Source: Psychrobacillus sp. NEAU-3TGS
Lineage (GTDB): Bacteria > Bacillota > Bacilli > Bacillales_A > Planococcaceae
Length of the DNA stretch: 64,000 nt
Direction of reading: 5' to 3'
Assembly: GCF_029955155.1 (NCBI RefSeq)
Contig: NZ_JAPNOZ010000006.1
Span: forward strand, 248,001-312,000
The translations under genes and the position numbers were made by a program. The notes under the pieces are model-generated. The model did no database searches and was not told where the DNA came from. It was given only the letters and a program-made list of their open reading frames with translations. Of this stretch, positions 8,449-18,207 are shown piece after piece. The first letter of the stretch is position 1. Every line of letters starts with the position of its first letter.

Positions 8449-10293
8449 TTACAATGGGAAAAATAGCGGAATAACTATCATCATGACGATAAACATGACG
8501 GCTTGCAGTGGAATTCCTGCTTTCACAAAGTCAAAAAACTTGTATCCCCCTGCTGTCATCACTAATGCATTTGTTGGGGACGCAACTGGTGTGGCAAACG
8601 CCATGCTAGACGAAACAGCGATCGCTATTAAAAACGTATACGGATTTGCCCCCATACTAATTGCTGCACTCATGGCAATCGGTGCAAACAAAACAGCCGT
8701 AGCTGTATTACTTATGAACTGTCCAAACACCATCGTTATAAAATAAATGCCGATAAGTACGCCCATTGCCCCAAAACCACCAAGCAGATCGATAATCCCT
8801 TCTGAAAGAATAACCATTCCGCCCGTTTTCTCAAGAGCAGTAGCCATTGGGAGCATTGCCGCTATTAATACAATACTTTCCCAGTTCATCTTTCCATACG
8901 CATCTTCCATATTACGTAAGCACCCAGTAATAATCATTAAAACTGCCCCAATTAAAACAGAAATGACAGCTGGGAAAACTTCTGAAATCATTAGAATAAT
9001 CATGAATAACATAATAGCACCTGCAATTGGGGCTTTCCCGCTTGCTGCAGCAATACTTGCGTGTTCTTTCGGTTGTCCTACTACAACGACATCTTGCATC
9101 GCTTTTGATAGCAATTCTATTTCATCCCATGCTCCTTGTACTAACAGCGCATCTCCAAAACGTAGCCTTACATCTGCCATCTCACTAAGTACATAATCTC
9201 CTTTACGATTAACACCTAGTATATTCAAATTATACTTTTCCCGAAAGCCGATGCTACCAACTGTTTCATTGATCAAGCTAGAATGGGGAGTTAAAAGCAC
9301 TTCGGCGATCCCTAACTGTTTCGAAACAAGCACGTCTGCTTCCGAATCTTCTGCATCTATATCTAATAAAAAATCACTCGCTAGCTGTTCCATGCTGCTA
9401 AAGGCACCTTGGACAAATAAAATATCCTTCGCATGAATGATACTAGTCGGCCCAGCCATTTCTTGATATGTGATCGGTAACAGATTCATACCTTCTACCG
9501 ATTTCCGGTCAATTTTTAAAATGGCTAAATGATACTTAGCTGGCAACTTTAATTCCGCCAATTGCTTTCCAATCATCGGTGAATGCTCCGGAACTATAAG
9601 CTTATGTAAGTTTCCGCCAAGCTCATAGTCGATTGCCAATTGTTTCGGCGAGAGCTTATGTCCATCCTTTAATGCATTTTTATTTTTTGCATTAGGTAAG
9701 ACAACATTTCGAGCAACAACAAAATAAAGAATACCAACAATAATAGCAATTACTCCAACAGGTGTAATCTCAAAAAATCCAAGCTTTTTGTAGCCATTAT
9801 CTACAAGTACTTGGCTAACGATTAAGTTAGCTGGCGTTGCAATTAACGTCAAAAGCCCCGACAAACTACTGATATACGAAAGCGGTATTAAATACTTAGA
9901 TGGACTGCTATTAATGCTGATTGCAATACTAATAACAATCGGAAGCATTAGTGCAACCGTCCCTGTATTACTCATAAATGCCCCAACCGTACCTGTAATT
10001 ATAAGCAATAAAACAAATAAGCGTTTTTCGCTTTTCCCCGACCACTTAAGTAGTAAATTCCCTGCGGTCTGTGCAAGACCCGTCCGCACGATGCCTGCCC
10101 CTACAACAAACAGTCCTGCAATCATTATAACAACAGAATTGGAAAACCCTGCAAGCGCCTCTGCGGGTTCTAATATTCCAGTAATAACAAATGCCAATAA
10201 AGCCAAAACAGCAACCAAATCTGCTCGGACTCGATTACTTATAAATAACACGATACTAATCGCTAAAATGCTAAACGTAATAATAAGCTGCAT
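8449..10293 (-). CDS. SLC13/DASS-type anion carrier with two TrkA-C (RCK_C) domains
   Basis: 614 residues, about ten to eleven membrane helices. The two halves each hold a hairpin motif of the family, FMSNTGTVALMLP and FISNTATAVLFAP, with matching TPANLIVSQ and TPVASPTNALV loops. The cytosolic insert (about residues 200-400) contains two TrkA-C repeats, recognisable by SPMIGKQLAELKL and DILFVQG, then VGSIGFREKYNLNILG and DALLVQG. The fold imports dicarboxylates, sulfate or similar anions; the TrkA-C pair suggests ligand gating. Substrate not assignable. Monocistronic, with its own terminator. Confidence 0.85.
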   Translation of the reverse strand: MQLIITFSILAISIVLFISNRVRADLVAVLALLAFVITGILEPAEALAGFSNSVVIMIAGLFVVGAGIVRTGLAQTAGNLLLKWSGKSEKRLFVLLLIITGTVGAFMSNTGTVALMLPIVISIAISINSSPSKYLIPLSYISSLSGLLTLIATPANLIVSQVLVDNGYKKLGFFEITPVGVIAIIVGILYFVVARNVVLPNAKNKNALKDGHKLSPKQLAIDYELGGNLHKLIVPEHSPMIGKQLAELKLPAKYHLAILKIDRKSVEGMNLLPITYQEMAGPTSIIHAKDILFVQGAFSSMEQLASDFLLDIDAEDSEADVLVSKQLGIAEVLLTPHSSLINETVGSIGFREKYNLNILGVNRKGDYVLSEMADVRLRFGDALLVQGAWDEIELLSKAMQDVVVVGQPKEHASIAAASGKAPIAGAIMLFMIILMISEVFPAVISVLIGAVLMIITGCLRNMEDAYGKMNWESIVLIAAMLPMATALEKTGGMVILSEGIIDLLGGFGAMGVLIGIYFITMVFGQFISNTATAVLFAPIAMSAAISMGANPYTFLIAIAVSSSMAFATPVASPTNALVMTAGGYKFFDFVKAGIPLQAVMFIVMMIVIPLFFPL

Positions 10294-10519
10294 ATTAACC
10301 TGCGCCCTTTCCGTCAGATATTACTTCTATTATATAAGAAACGAAAAGCAAGTACTCCATCCCAACTATCCCATTAGTTAAATATTTCACAAAGTGCCAC
10401 ATATTCCTCATTAATATTTCCTTTTACATAAAAATATTTACCTCGAAAAAAATGGATTTGCAATTACTTAGAGAAAAAGGATGATTAATATAGAAATACT
10501 TAAAAGGAGGAACCAAAAT

Positions 10520-11521
10520 ATGACTTTGTTAAAACGTTTAAAAAAGGGAGATAAAATCGGGATTTACTCCCCTTCATCCCCAATCACTCATTCTTCACCA
10601 ATACGATTTCAAAGAGCCAAATCATTTTTACAATCGCAAGGCTTTGAAATTGTGGAAGGTAATCTTACCGGCAAGCATGACTATTATCGAGCTGGAACTA
10701 TTCACGAACGTGCAAATGAGTTAAACGAACTTATAAGAAATCCAGATATTCGTTGCATTATGTCGACAATCGGCGGAACAAATTCTAATGCGCTTTTAAC
10801 TTATATTGACTATGAAGCTTTTAAAAAACATCCTAAAATTATGATTGGTTATTCGGATGCTACCGCTATTTTGTTAGGAATATACGCCCAAACAGGAATA
10901 CCGACGTTCTATGGTCCTGCTTTAGTTCCTTCATTTGGCGAATTCGAGCCATTTGTTGATTATACATATGAGTATTTCAAGGAAGTATTAATAGAAGAAC
11001 AACAAGTTCCTTTTACGGTTCCTACTCCTCCTTACTGGACAGACGAGCCAATTAATTGGGAACTCAAAACAGAAAACAAGCAACTGAGACCAAATAATTT
11101 AATTTCTGTTAATGGAGGGACTGCTCAAGGTAGATTAATTGGTGGCAATCTAAATGCTATGTATGGTATTTGGGGAAGTCCTTATATGCCTACCATACAA
11201 GAAGGGGATATTCTATTAATCGAAGATACGATGAAAACCGCCTCCATTGTAGAAAAGAATTTTAACCTTTTAAAATTGAACGGGGTATTCGATCGGGTTT
11301 CCGGAATTATTTTAGGTAAGCATGAACTTTTCGACAATCAAGGTACTGGACGAAAACCGCATGATATTTTACTAGAAACGATTGGAAAACCATCTATTCC
11401 GATACTTGCAGAATTCGATTGTTGCCATACACATCCAATGCTTACAATGCCTATAGGCAGAACCGTCAAGATGGATGCAACGAATAAAGAAGTAATGATT
11501 ATGGAGCAGTGGATAAAGTGA
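10520..11521 (+). CDS. LD-carboxypeptidase family protein (peptidase S66, MccF-like)
   Basis: 333 residues from the ATG at 10520, which has an AAAGGAGG site. The S66 triad is visible: nucleophile S112 in IGYSDATAIL, E235 in LLIEDT, and H303 in CCHTHPMLTMPIG. The insert pattern (GGNLNAMYGIWGSPY) is that of the MccF branch, which hydrolyses microcin C-like aminoacyl nucleotides or murein tetrapeptides. I favour an MccF-like self-protection or peptide-recycling role but cannot separate it from LdcA. Single gene. Confidence 0.88.
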   Translation: MTLLKRLKKGDKIGIYSPSSPITHSSPIRFQRAKSFLQSQGFEIVEGNLTGKHDYYRAGTIHERANELNELIRNPDIRCIMSTIGGTNSNALLTYIDYEAFKKHPKIMIGYSDATAILLGIYAQTGIPTFYGPALVPSFGEFEPFVDYTYEYFKEVLIEEQQVPFTVPTPPYWTDEPINWELKTENKQLRPNNLISVNGGTAQGRLIGGNLNAMYGIWGSPYMPTIQEGDILLIEDTMKTASIVEKNFNLLKLNGVFDRVSGIILGKHELFDNQGTGRKPHDILLETIGKPSIPILAEFDCCHTHPMLTMPIGRTVKMDATNKEVMIMEQWIK

Positions 11522-11591
11522 ATAAAAGATAAGTAGTTTCATATGACCAAAAACATGATTATTTTTCAAAAAATGATTATGTTTTTTTACT

Positions 11592-11700
11592 AATTTTCCC
11601 TTTTACAACTATCACTCCGATTTTTACAACTAAATGCGCTGAAATTACAACTAAACCATTAAATTTACCAACTAAACTTCCCTTTTTCCAACTAAAATTA
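11592..11700. repeat. 21-bp-phased ACAACTAAA element, five units
   Basis: Cores CAACTA at 11606, 11627, 11648, 11669 and 11689 (steps 21, 21, 21, 20; the first core reads CAACTATC). Each is preceded by TTTTA, ATTA or TTTCC and followed by AAA. It lies between two convergent genes, next to a terminator. Same family as the elements at 33457-33692 and 51292-51515. Confidence 0.8.
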
Positions 11701-11710
11701 TTTTCCATAA

Positions 11711-11746
11711 AAAATGCAGAGAGGAATACTATCCTCCCTGCATTTT
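11711..11746. terminator. Terminator of the Nudix operon
   Basis: Stem AAAATGCAGAGAGGA / TCCTCCCTGCATTTT with T-runs on both strands, 16 bases past the stop of the Nudix gene (minus). Confidence 0.8.
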
Positions 11747-11761
11747 TATATTCAAATTAGA

Positions 11762-12514
11762 TCAATTTCTCACATATTTCATTAAAATAGGATTTAAATA
11801 GTCTTCTTTTAAGGAATGATCGTTTTCAATAAAGTCTAATACATCCGCCTTCTCTAATAATACGAACACAAACTCTTCAAATTCGGGGTGCTCACCCTTT
11901 ACTATTAAACGTCGATTATGTTTGTCGAACATTACTCGTAACTCATTCGAAGTGTAGTCTACTTTTAGCTCAAACATTACGGCCCAAAAATCATAGGCTC
12001 CTTTACTTTTCAAAAACCTAGGGGCAAATGATTTCACATAAGAAGATTCAATATGTAAACCCATTTCCTCCTCTAATTCTTTCCCAATACTTTTCTTCAA
12101 ATCAAATACAGAACCATTTAAATCGGTCTCGTCTAATCCCCCACCAGTAAATTGCAGTCTTCCAGGTGTCGAAGTATATTCATTCATCCGACCAAAAGCA
12201 ATATAATTGTCAGTCGTAATAACGGCTACACAAGTGAATATGACTTTACAAGGAAATGGGCAATCTTTGTGACGGATTGTGTATAAATAGTGTTTATAAT
12301 CTGTTTTCGCAACCGTCACTTGCAGTTCTTTTGCCGTATTTTTAATTTTAGTGATTGTAAATACTTCCCCATTGCGTAAATGCGAATTGATTTTTATTTG
12401 GTCGTTCCAAAACTTATCATGCTGTTCCTTTATGCTCTCTGGCAAATCGAGTGCTACCGAATCGTACTTAACCGTAACTTTAGCAGGTGTTTCCTCAATT
12501 AATATTGGTTCCAT
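11762..12514 (-). CDS. Nudix hydrolase domain protein
   Basis: About 250 residues. The centre contains a slightly degenerate Nudix box: GGGLDETD followed by KSIGKELEEEMGLHI, with lysine where REUXEE usually has arginine. Around it is an extended N-terminal domain of about 90 residues, larger than in minimal Nudix enzymes. The ATG at 12512-12514 with GGAG eight bases upstream is preferred over a GTG at 12523. It is the last gene of the GNAT-ABC-Nudix operon, starting one base after the permease stop. Substrate unknown. Confidence 0.75.
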   Translation of the reverse strand: MEPILIEETPAKVTVKYDSVALDLPESIKEQHDKFWNDQIKINSHLRNGEVFTITKIKNTAKELQVTVAKTDYKHYLYTIRHKDCPFPCKVIFTCVAVITTDNYIAFGRMNEYTSTPGRLQFTGGGLDETDLNGSVFDLKKSIGKELEEEMGLHIESSYVKSFAPRFLKSKGAYDFWAVMFELKVDYTSNELRVMFDKHNRRLIVKGEHPEFEEFVFVLLEKADVLDFIENDHSLKEDYLNPILMKYVRN

Positions 12515-12515
12515 T

Positions 12516-13271
12516 TTATTCACTCCACTTCTTCAGCTGCAAATCCTTTGTGAATAAGTTTTTATAACAAAGCACACTTAGCATCATGCTCGTAATTGCG
12601 GAAGAACTAGTAAACACAAAAATGATTAGTATTTGATAGCGAACGGCTTCTACTGGATCTGCTCCGGCTATAATCATTCCGGTCATCATCCCAGGTAATT
12701 GAACTAGTCCGACTGTTTTCATCGCATCGATGGTCGGAATCATACAAAACTTCACGGATCGTTTCAGCACATCCTGAACTGCCTGCCGACTCGTTGCACC
12801 TAGGGCTAATAATGTTTCGATTTCTCCTTTAGAACTTTCTGTTTCTCGTTTTAATTGAGTTAAAAACAGTCCACAGGCAACCATCGCATTCCCTATCGTC
12901 ATCCCACTAAGCGGAATAATGTATTGAGGGGTTGCTTCAATAATTTGCAAGCTCAGTAAAAGCCCCATCATTAATATTTCCATCGTTGCAATCGAAAGAA
13001 TAATTCTCCAAACAACTCCGCTCATACCTTTTGCCCGCTTTGCTGCATTATGAGCGGCAACGACAATCATGATACAAATAATTAATACAATAAATAGCAG
13101 ATTCTTCGATTGAAATACAAATTGCAACACATATCCAACAGCGAGTAGCTGAATCGCCGCTCGCACCGTACCAATCGCAATATCCTTTTCCAGGTCAAGC
13201 TTTTGCCAAACAGACAAAAGCATCGTAATAACGACAAATAATAATGTAAAAGTTAATGCTAATAAACTCAT
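12516..13271 (-). CDS. UPF0014 family ABC transporter permease (FetB/YbbM-like)
   Basis: 251 residues with about seven membrane helices. The diagnostic UPF0014 block VGLVQLPGMMTGMIIAGADP is near residue 190, preceded by LALGATSRQAV. In E. coli the FetAB pair exports iron and protects against peroxide. Start codon overlaps the ATPase stop as ATGA. The partner ATPase is immediately upstream, so this pair likely forms one exporter; the metal specificity is inferred only from the family. Confidence 0.85.
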   Translation of the reverse strand: MSLLALTFTLLFVVITMLLSVWQKLDLEKDIAIGTVRAAIQLLAVGYVLQFVFQSKNLLFIVLIICIMIVVAAHNAAKRAKGMSGVVWRIILSIATMEILMMGLLLSLQIIEATPQYIIPLSGMTIGNAMVACGLFLTQLKRETESSKGEIETLLALGATSRQAVQDVLKRSVKFCMIPTIDAMKTVGLVQLPGMMTGMIIAGADPVEAVRYQILIIFVFTSSSAITSMMLSVLCYKNLFTKDLQLKKWSE

Positions 13272-13996
13272 AATATCACCGAGTCGGAAAATGAGTGTTG
13301 ATGTTCAAAAAATGATTCCGTCTTGCAATCAACTGCTAGTGTGCCGTTTTCCATATACCAAATTCGTTCGCTCACCTTTTTTGCTTGTTCCAAATCATGC
13401 GTTACCCAAATAAAAGCAGTTTTTTCAACCTCACTCCATTTGATCAACAAATTTTCTACATAAGCTTTACTTTGCTGATCAAGAGATGCTGTCACTTCAT
13501 CAAGCAATAAAATAGAAGGAGCAAGTAGTAAAGAACGTACTAAAGCGATTCGCTGCTTCTCTCCCCCTGATAAGTCGGCCGCTTTCTTTGCCCAATCAAT
13601 CGATTCGAGTCCAACATCTTTCATTAGCTTTTGTGCATGCTTGTCGTTAAATGTTTCATTATGTAATTTACTAACTGTCTTTAAATTTTCTTCAATCGTA
13701 CCAGGAAGCATAACTGCTTGTTGCGCTACATAAGTTATCTTCATACGCCAGACTCGTGTATCCATATCTTTGGCCTGAACCCCATTAAAACGGATTTCGC
13801 CACTATCGGCATTATCCAATAGTGCGAGCATGCGTAAAAGCGTACTTTTCCCTTGTCCAGATTTACCTAGTAAAGCTATACGCTCCGAACTATCTATAGT
13901 AGCGGTTAAATCGGAAAATAAATAAGTACATTCCATTTGTGTTTCTGTTTGCCAATAGTTTTTCGTTAAGCTTTTCATTTCAAATAAAGCTGTCAT
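13268..13996 (-). CDS. ABC transporter ATP-binding protein (FetA/YbbL-like)
   Basis: Walker A GKSGQGKST, Q-loop YVAQQ, signature LSGGEKQR, Walker B ILLLDEVTASLD and switch H in VTHD are all intact. The start MTALFEMK at 13996 overlaps the previous stop as ATGA and has GGGAAGGG five bases upstream; an ATG at 14011 is less well placed. Works with the UPF0014 permease encoded next. Confidence 0.87.
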   Translation of the reverse strand: MTALFEMKSLTKNYWQTETQMECTYLFSDLTATIDSSERIALLGKSGQGKSTLLRMLALLDNADSGEIRFNGVQAKDMDTRVWRMKITYVAQQAVMLPGTIEENLKTVSKLHNETFNDKHAQKLMKDVGLESIDWAKKAADLSGGEKQRIALVRSLLLAPSILLLDEVTASLDQQSKAYVENLLIKWSEVEKTAFIWVTHDLEQAKKVSERIWYMENGTLAVDCKTESFFEHQHSFSDSVIL

Positions 13997-14520
13997 ACAT
14001 GCCCTTCCCATTCTTCCCGGAGTAAACCCATTCGAATAGAATCATAGTAAACCCCATCATAATAACGACATTTGCGAAGGCGGGCTTCCATCGTCATACC
14101 TAACTTTTCACCGACTTTAATCATGCGTTCATTACCAGACCAAGTTGTATAGCCTACACGTACAAGTGGTAATTCTTTAAACAAATGGGTAATCCACATA
14201 CGCAGGGCTTCCGTTCCAATACCACCACTCCAATACTGTGGATCATAAATAACAATGCCCATCTCTAACCAAAGCGATTCTTCATGCTCCCAGTAATAGC
14301 AAAGCGAGCCTACTAGTTCATCTTCTACATAAATGCCCCACATATCATCTTGATGAATTAGTTGATCCTTTTTCTCTAGAAATTGCTCTAACGTTTTCGG
14401 TTCATAAGGAAAATATGGGGCATCCCATTTTTTCCATTCAGGTGATATTTCTTTTGCACTTAACTCCCAAAGCCGAATAATCTCTTTTTCTGCAATGGGT
14501 CTTATTGTAATAGCTTGCAT
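13993..14520 (-). CDS. GNAT family N-acetyltransferase, RimJ/RimL-like
   Basis: About 175 residues. Acetyl-CoA loop YWSGGIGTEAL and NERMIKVGEKLGM mark a RimJ/RimL-type GNAT. Two ATGs lie six bases apart; GGGGG is eight bases from the second (14520), which I prefer. First gene of an operon followed by the UPF0014 exporter and Nudix genes, all with stop/start overlaps or near-zero gaps. Acceptor unknown. Confidence 0.82.
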   Translation of the reverse strand: MQAITIRPIAEKEIIRLWELSAKEISPEWKKWDAPYFPYEPKTLEQFLEKKDQLIHQDDMWGIYVEDELVGSLCYYWEHEESLWLEMGIVIYDPQYWSGGIGTEALRMWITHLFKELPLVRVGYTTWSGNERMIKVGEKLGMTMEARLRKCRYYDGVYYDSIRMGLLREEWEGHV

Positions 14521-14657
14521 TTTCATGACCCCCGTCCTACATGCATATACATAATATTATCACAATTTCGTTCATATGAACCGTATCACAAACATACTTT
14601 CTTATGTTAAAGTGTTATACAACAAAAGTATTATTTTAATAAAGGAGTGACACAACT

Positions 14658-16013
14658 TTGGGTGGAAATCAGCAACTACAACGTGGACTTGAACAACGGC
14701 ATATCACCCTCATGTCATTAGGCGCAGCAATTGGCGTCGGATTATTTTTAGGCTCTGCAACGGCTATTCGATTAGCTGGACCGGCAATACTTGTTTCATA
14801 CATAATTGGTGGTTTATTTATCTTTATCATTATGCGTGCCCTTGGAGAAATGGCCGTATATAATCCTGTATCTGGATCATTTAGTAGATATGCAAAAAAC
14901 TATTTAGGACCGCTTGCAGGATATATCACAGGTTGGAATTACTGGTTTTTATGGGTTGTTACCTGTATGGCCGAAATTACAGCAGTCGGAGTGTATATGC
15001 AAATGTGGTATCCCGACTCTCCAAGTTGGATATGGGCATTAGCTGCACTTGTTATTATGACTTTAGTAAACTTAATCGCTGTGAAAGCTTATGGCGAGTT
15101 TGAATTTTGGTTTGCCCTTATAAAAATTATCGCAATTTTAGCAATGATTTTCGTTGGGCTTGGTGTCATTATATTTGGATTAGGTAATGGTGGTATAGGT
15201 GTAGGCATTAGCAACTTATGGTCTAATGGCGGGTTCGCACCTAATGGTATTACAGGAATTTTAATGTCATTGCAAATGGTCATGTTCGCTTATTTAGGTG
15301 TAGAGATGATCGGAGTTACGGCAGGAGAAGCTAAAAATCCGAAAACGGTGATTCCGCGTGCAATCGATACAGTTTTTTGGCGTATTCTTATTTTTTATGT
15401 TGGGGCTCTTTTCGTTATTATGTCTATCTATCCTTGGAACGAAATTGGTGAAAATGGAAGTCCATTTGTTTTAATGTTCGAAGCAATCGGTATAGGACCA
15501 GCTGCAGGAATTATCAATTTTGTTGTTTTAACAGCAGCACTTTCTAGCTGTAATAGTGGAATTTTCAGTACGGGACGGATGTTATTTAACTTGGCGGAAC
15601 AAAGCCAGGCCTCTCCTTCTTTCAAAAAGATAAATGGAGCTGGAGTACCGGCTAGGGCGGTATTATTTTCTGCTTTATTACTATTATTCGGTGTTCTATT
15701 GAATTATCTGGTGCCTGAAAAAGTATTTATATGGGTAACGAGCATTTCAACTTTCGGAGCAGTTTGGACTTGGGGAATTATTCTATTGTCCCAATTAAAA
15801 TTCCGCAAGACGCTTTCTAAAGGGGAGGTTTCCAAACTAACATATAAGGCATTGTTTTATCCACTTGGCTCGTATTTAGCTTTAGCATTCTTAGTTCTTG
15901 TACTTGTGCTTATGGCATATTTTCCAGAAACACGGATTGCTTTAATCGTTGGTCCTATCTGGATTTTCTTGCTCATTTTTGTATATTATAATAAAGGATT
16001 TCATAAAAGATAA
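14658..16013 (+). CDS. Amino acid permease, APC superfamily (AAT-like)
   Basis: 451 residues, twelve predicted membrane helices. The helix 1 motif LGAAIGVGLFLGSATAI and the region PVSGSFSRYA with GWNYWF are typical of bacterial amino-acid/proton symporters such as AlaP, YbxG and AapA. Start is TTG with AAAGGAG ten bases upstream. Probably imports a neutral amino acid; which one is not decidable. A strong bidirectional terminator follows. Confidence 0.88.
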   Translation: MGGNQQLQRGLEQRHITLMSLGAAIGVGLFLGSATAIRLAGPAILVSYIIGGLFIFIIMRALGEMAVYNPVSGSFSRYAKNYLGPLAGYITGWNYWFLWVVTCMAEITAVGVYMQMWYPDSPSWIWALAALVIMTLVNLIAVKAYGEFEFWFALIKIIAILAMIFVGLGVIIFGLGNGGIGVGISNLWSNGGFAPNGITGILMSLQMVMFAYLGVEMIGVTAGEAKNPKTVIPRAIDTVFWRILIFYVGALFVIMSIYPWNEIGENGSPFVLMFEAIGIGPAAGIINFVVLTAALSSCNSGIFSTGRMLFNLAEQSQASPSFKKINGAGVPARAVLFSALLLLFGVLLNYLVPEKVFIWVTSISTFGAVWTWGIILLSQLKFRKTLSKGEVSKLTYKALFYPLGSYLALAFLVLVLVLMAYFPETRIALIVGPIWIFLLIFVYYNKGFHKR

Positions 16014-16033
16014 TTTGATCGATTGAATCGTCA

Positions 16034-16068
16034 AAAGCCCCTTCATCTCTTACTGATGAAGGGGCTTT
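16034..16068. terminator. Bidirectional intrinsic terminator
   Basis: Stem AAAGCCCCTTCATC / GATGAAGGGGCTTT with a TCTTACT loop, shared by the convergent permease and S9 peptidase genes. Confidence 0.9.
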
Positions 16069-16074
16069 GTATTA

Positions 16075-18054
16075 TTACAAGTATTTTTCAAACCAACTAG
16101 TAATTTGTTCTAATCGAGTTTGACGTAGATTAGGCAAACCAACTCGAGATAAATTATGATCCGCTTGCGGGAAACGTACAAAGCTTGTTTCTTTCCCCAT
16201 CGCTTTCAACGTAATATACAATTGTTGTCCTTGCTCAATCGGACACCGGTAATCATTTTCACTATGCAATATCAAGAGCGGTGTTTTTACATTCGATGCG
16301 TATTTCAACGGAGATGCATTCCAAAGTTTCTCTATATCCATCATATCGGTACCAATTTGCCATGGCGTGAAGTAATACCCAATATCAGATACCCCATAAA
16401 AACTAATCCAGTTTGAGATCGATCGTTGCGTAACTGCTGCTTTAAATCGATTTGTATGACCAACAATCCAGTTCGTCATAAAACCTCCATAACTACCGCC
16501 AGTTACACCAAGTCTCGTTTCATCAATCCAGTCGTTATCTGCGAGCACATAATCGAGGCCTGCCATAATGTCCTCGTAATCTCCTCCACCGTAGTCACCG
16601 CGTACTGCGTCGACAAATTGTTGACTATAGGAATGACTACCCCGCGGGTTTACATATAACACTCCATATCCTTTTGCTGCAAGCAATTGTAATTCATGAA
16701 AAAATGTATTTGCGTACATAGTATGCGGTCCACCATGAATTTCTACGATAAGTGGATACTTTTTATCCTTTTCATAACCTATTGGTTTCATTAGCCAGCC
16801 GTGAACTTCCCAATCTTTAGCACCTTTAAATACAATTGCCTCCGGTTCAGAAAGCTCTATCTCTTTTAATAATTCTTCGTTAAAGTGCGTTAGTTGAACT
16901 CTTTCACCAGTCGCTAAATTTTGCTTAAATAATTCCCCGGGAAATATTGCGTTACTTATTGTCGCAAGAGAGAATGTGCCTGTCGCATCTATATCATAGC
17001 TATAAACATGCTCATTTTCCGCTGTCGCAGGATACACTGCACCATCTAACGATGCAAAATAAAGTCGAACGTCTCCCATCGTAGACAATTGAAAATATAA
17101 ATGATTGCCATCTGTCCACACAACATCTGGTGTACTTACACCTTGTTGAACATCCCCACCAGCATAATCTCCCACCGGTGCATCAATTCCTTCTGTTAAT
17201 ATTTGAAGAAATCCTGTACTTAATTCGTACACATACACTTCTGTATGAGTAGCGTTTTCATATTGTCGATTACTGCCTGTGAAAGCAATGTACTTGTCAT
17301 CTTTTGAGAAGGCTGCTCCTCCATAATAGCCTTCGTCAGCCGTTAGGGTTGCTTCTTCTTTAGTCTCAATATCTACTAATAATAACGGTTGGCGGAATGT
17401 AAAGTCTTGATTTTCTTCCCGGTTAACACCCATTACTAATTTCTTTCCATCATGGGATATAGCTTGTAAATTATAATTGTAGTTTCCTTTTGTAAACTGA
17501 GTTATCTCCTGTGTGGCGATATCTATGTATCCAATTTGTTTATATGTCTCTTTGGGTAAAAGGCCAATACCATCTGCATGATACTTCATTTTTTCTACAA
17601 TATATGCTTCCGGCAATTTTGTTTCTTCTTTTTCCGACTCATCTGTCCATGCTTTTCCTTCTTTTAATGAGGCAGCAAACCATATTTTTTGATCGCATGG
17701 CGACCAAAGAAAACTAGAAATTCCTTTTTCTACTTCTGTTAACTTCTTTGCTTCCCCACCATTTGCAGAGAGAATATAAACTTGATTGTTCTCTTCACGG
17801 TTCGATAGGAATGCAATGTATTTTCCGTCCGCAGACCATTGAGGTGCAGATACACGTTCTTTCTTATGCGACCATTGTGTTACCTCTGATGTTTCAACAT
17901 TCACATGATATAGATACGCATAATATGTATTATCTTTTTCGTCCATTTCCGTGCGAATAAAGACTGCTTCTTTCCCATTTGGTGCGATAACCGGGTTTGT
18001 AACTGAATGCAAGTTAAATAAATCTTTTGCCTCTAATTTTCTTTTCGTCATTTG
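16075..18054 (-). CDS. S9 family peptidase, acylaminoacyl-peptidase/prolyl oligopeptidase type (YuxL-like)
   Basis: 659 residues from the ATG at 18054 (GGTAGG nine bases upstream; a TTG at 18072 is worse). The N-terminal 400 residues form a WD40/TolB-like propeller with repeats such as PQWSADGKYIAFLSNR. The C-terminal alpha/beta hydrolase has S521 in GGSYGGFMTNW, D601 in HSENDYRC and H633 in ADHNLSR. Family members release N-terminal or short peptides from oligopeptides in the cytosol. Monocistronic. Confidence 0.92.
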   Translation of the reverse strand, partial: QMTKRKLEAKDLFNLHSVTNPVIAPNGKEAVFIRTEMDEKDNTYYAYLYHVNVETSEVTQWSHKKERVSAPQWSADGKYIAFLSNREENNQVYILSANGGEAKKLTEVEKGISSFLWSPCDQKIWFAASLKEGKAWTDESEKEETKLPEAYIVEKMKYHADGIGLLPKETYKQIGYIDIATQEITQFTKGNYNYNLQAISHDGKKLVMGVNREENQDFTFRQPLLLVDIETKEEATLTADEGYYGGAAFSKDDKYIAFTGSNRQYENATHTEVYVYELSTGFLQILTEGIDAPVGDYAGGDVQQGVSTPDVVWTDGNHLYFQLSTMGDVRLYFASLDGAVYPATAENEHVYSYDIDATGTFSLATISNAIFPGELFKQNLATGERVQLTHFNEELLKEIELSEPEAIVFKGAKDWEVHGWLMKPIGYEKDKKYPLIVEIHGGPHTMYANTFFHELQLLAAKGYGVLYVNPRGSHSYSQQFVDAVRGDYGGGDYEDIMAGLDYVLADNDWIDETRLGVTGGSYGGFMTNWIVGHTNRFKAAVTQRSISNWISFYGVSDIGYYFTPWQIGTDMMDIEKLWNASPLKYASNVKTPLLILHSENDYRCPIEQGQQLYITLKAMGKETSFVRFPQADHNLSRVGLPNLRQTRLEQITSWFEKYL

Positions 18055-18207
18055 TCCATTCCTACCTTTCAAAATGATCCTTTCATATTACTTCGACACT
18101 CGAAACCTTTTTCCTTCTTTATAGTAACAATTGAAAAGATTAATGGTAAATAATTGAACATGACAAAATAACAAGCCACCTTTAGAAAGGATTGTTCGCA
18201 TAGTATA

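Noticed and set aside
8483..9196. Long plus-strand frames opposite the SLC13-type gene
   Set aside because: Antisense shadows of a well supported membrane protein gene; no ribosome sites or known domains.
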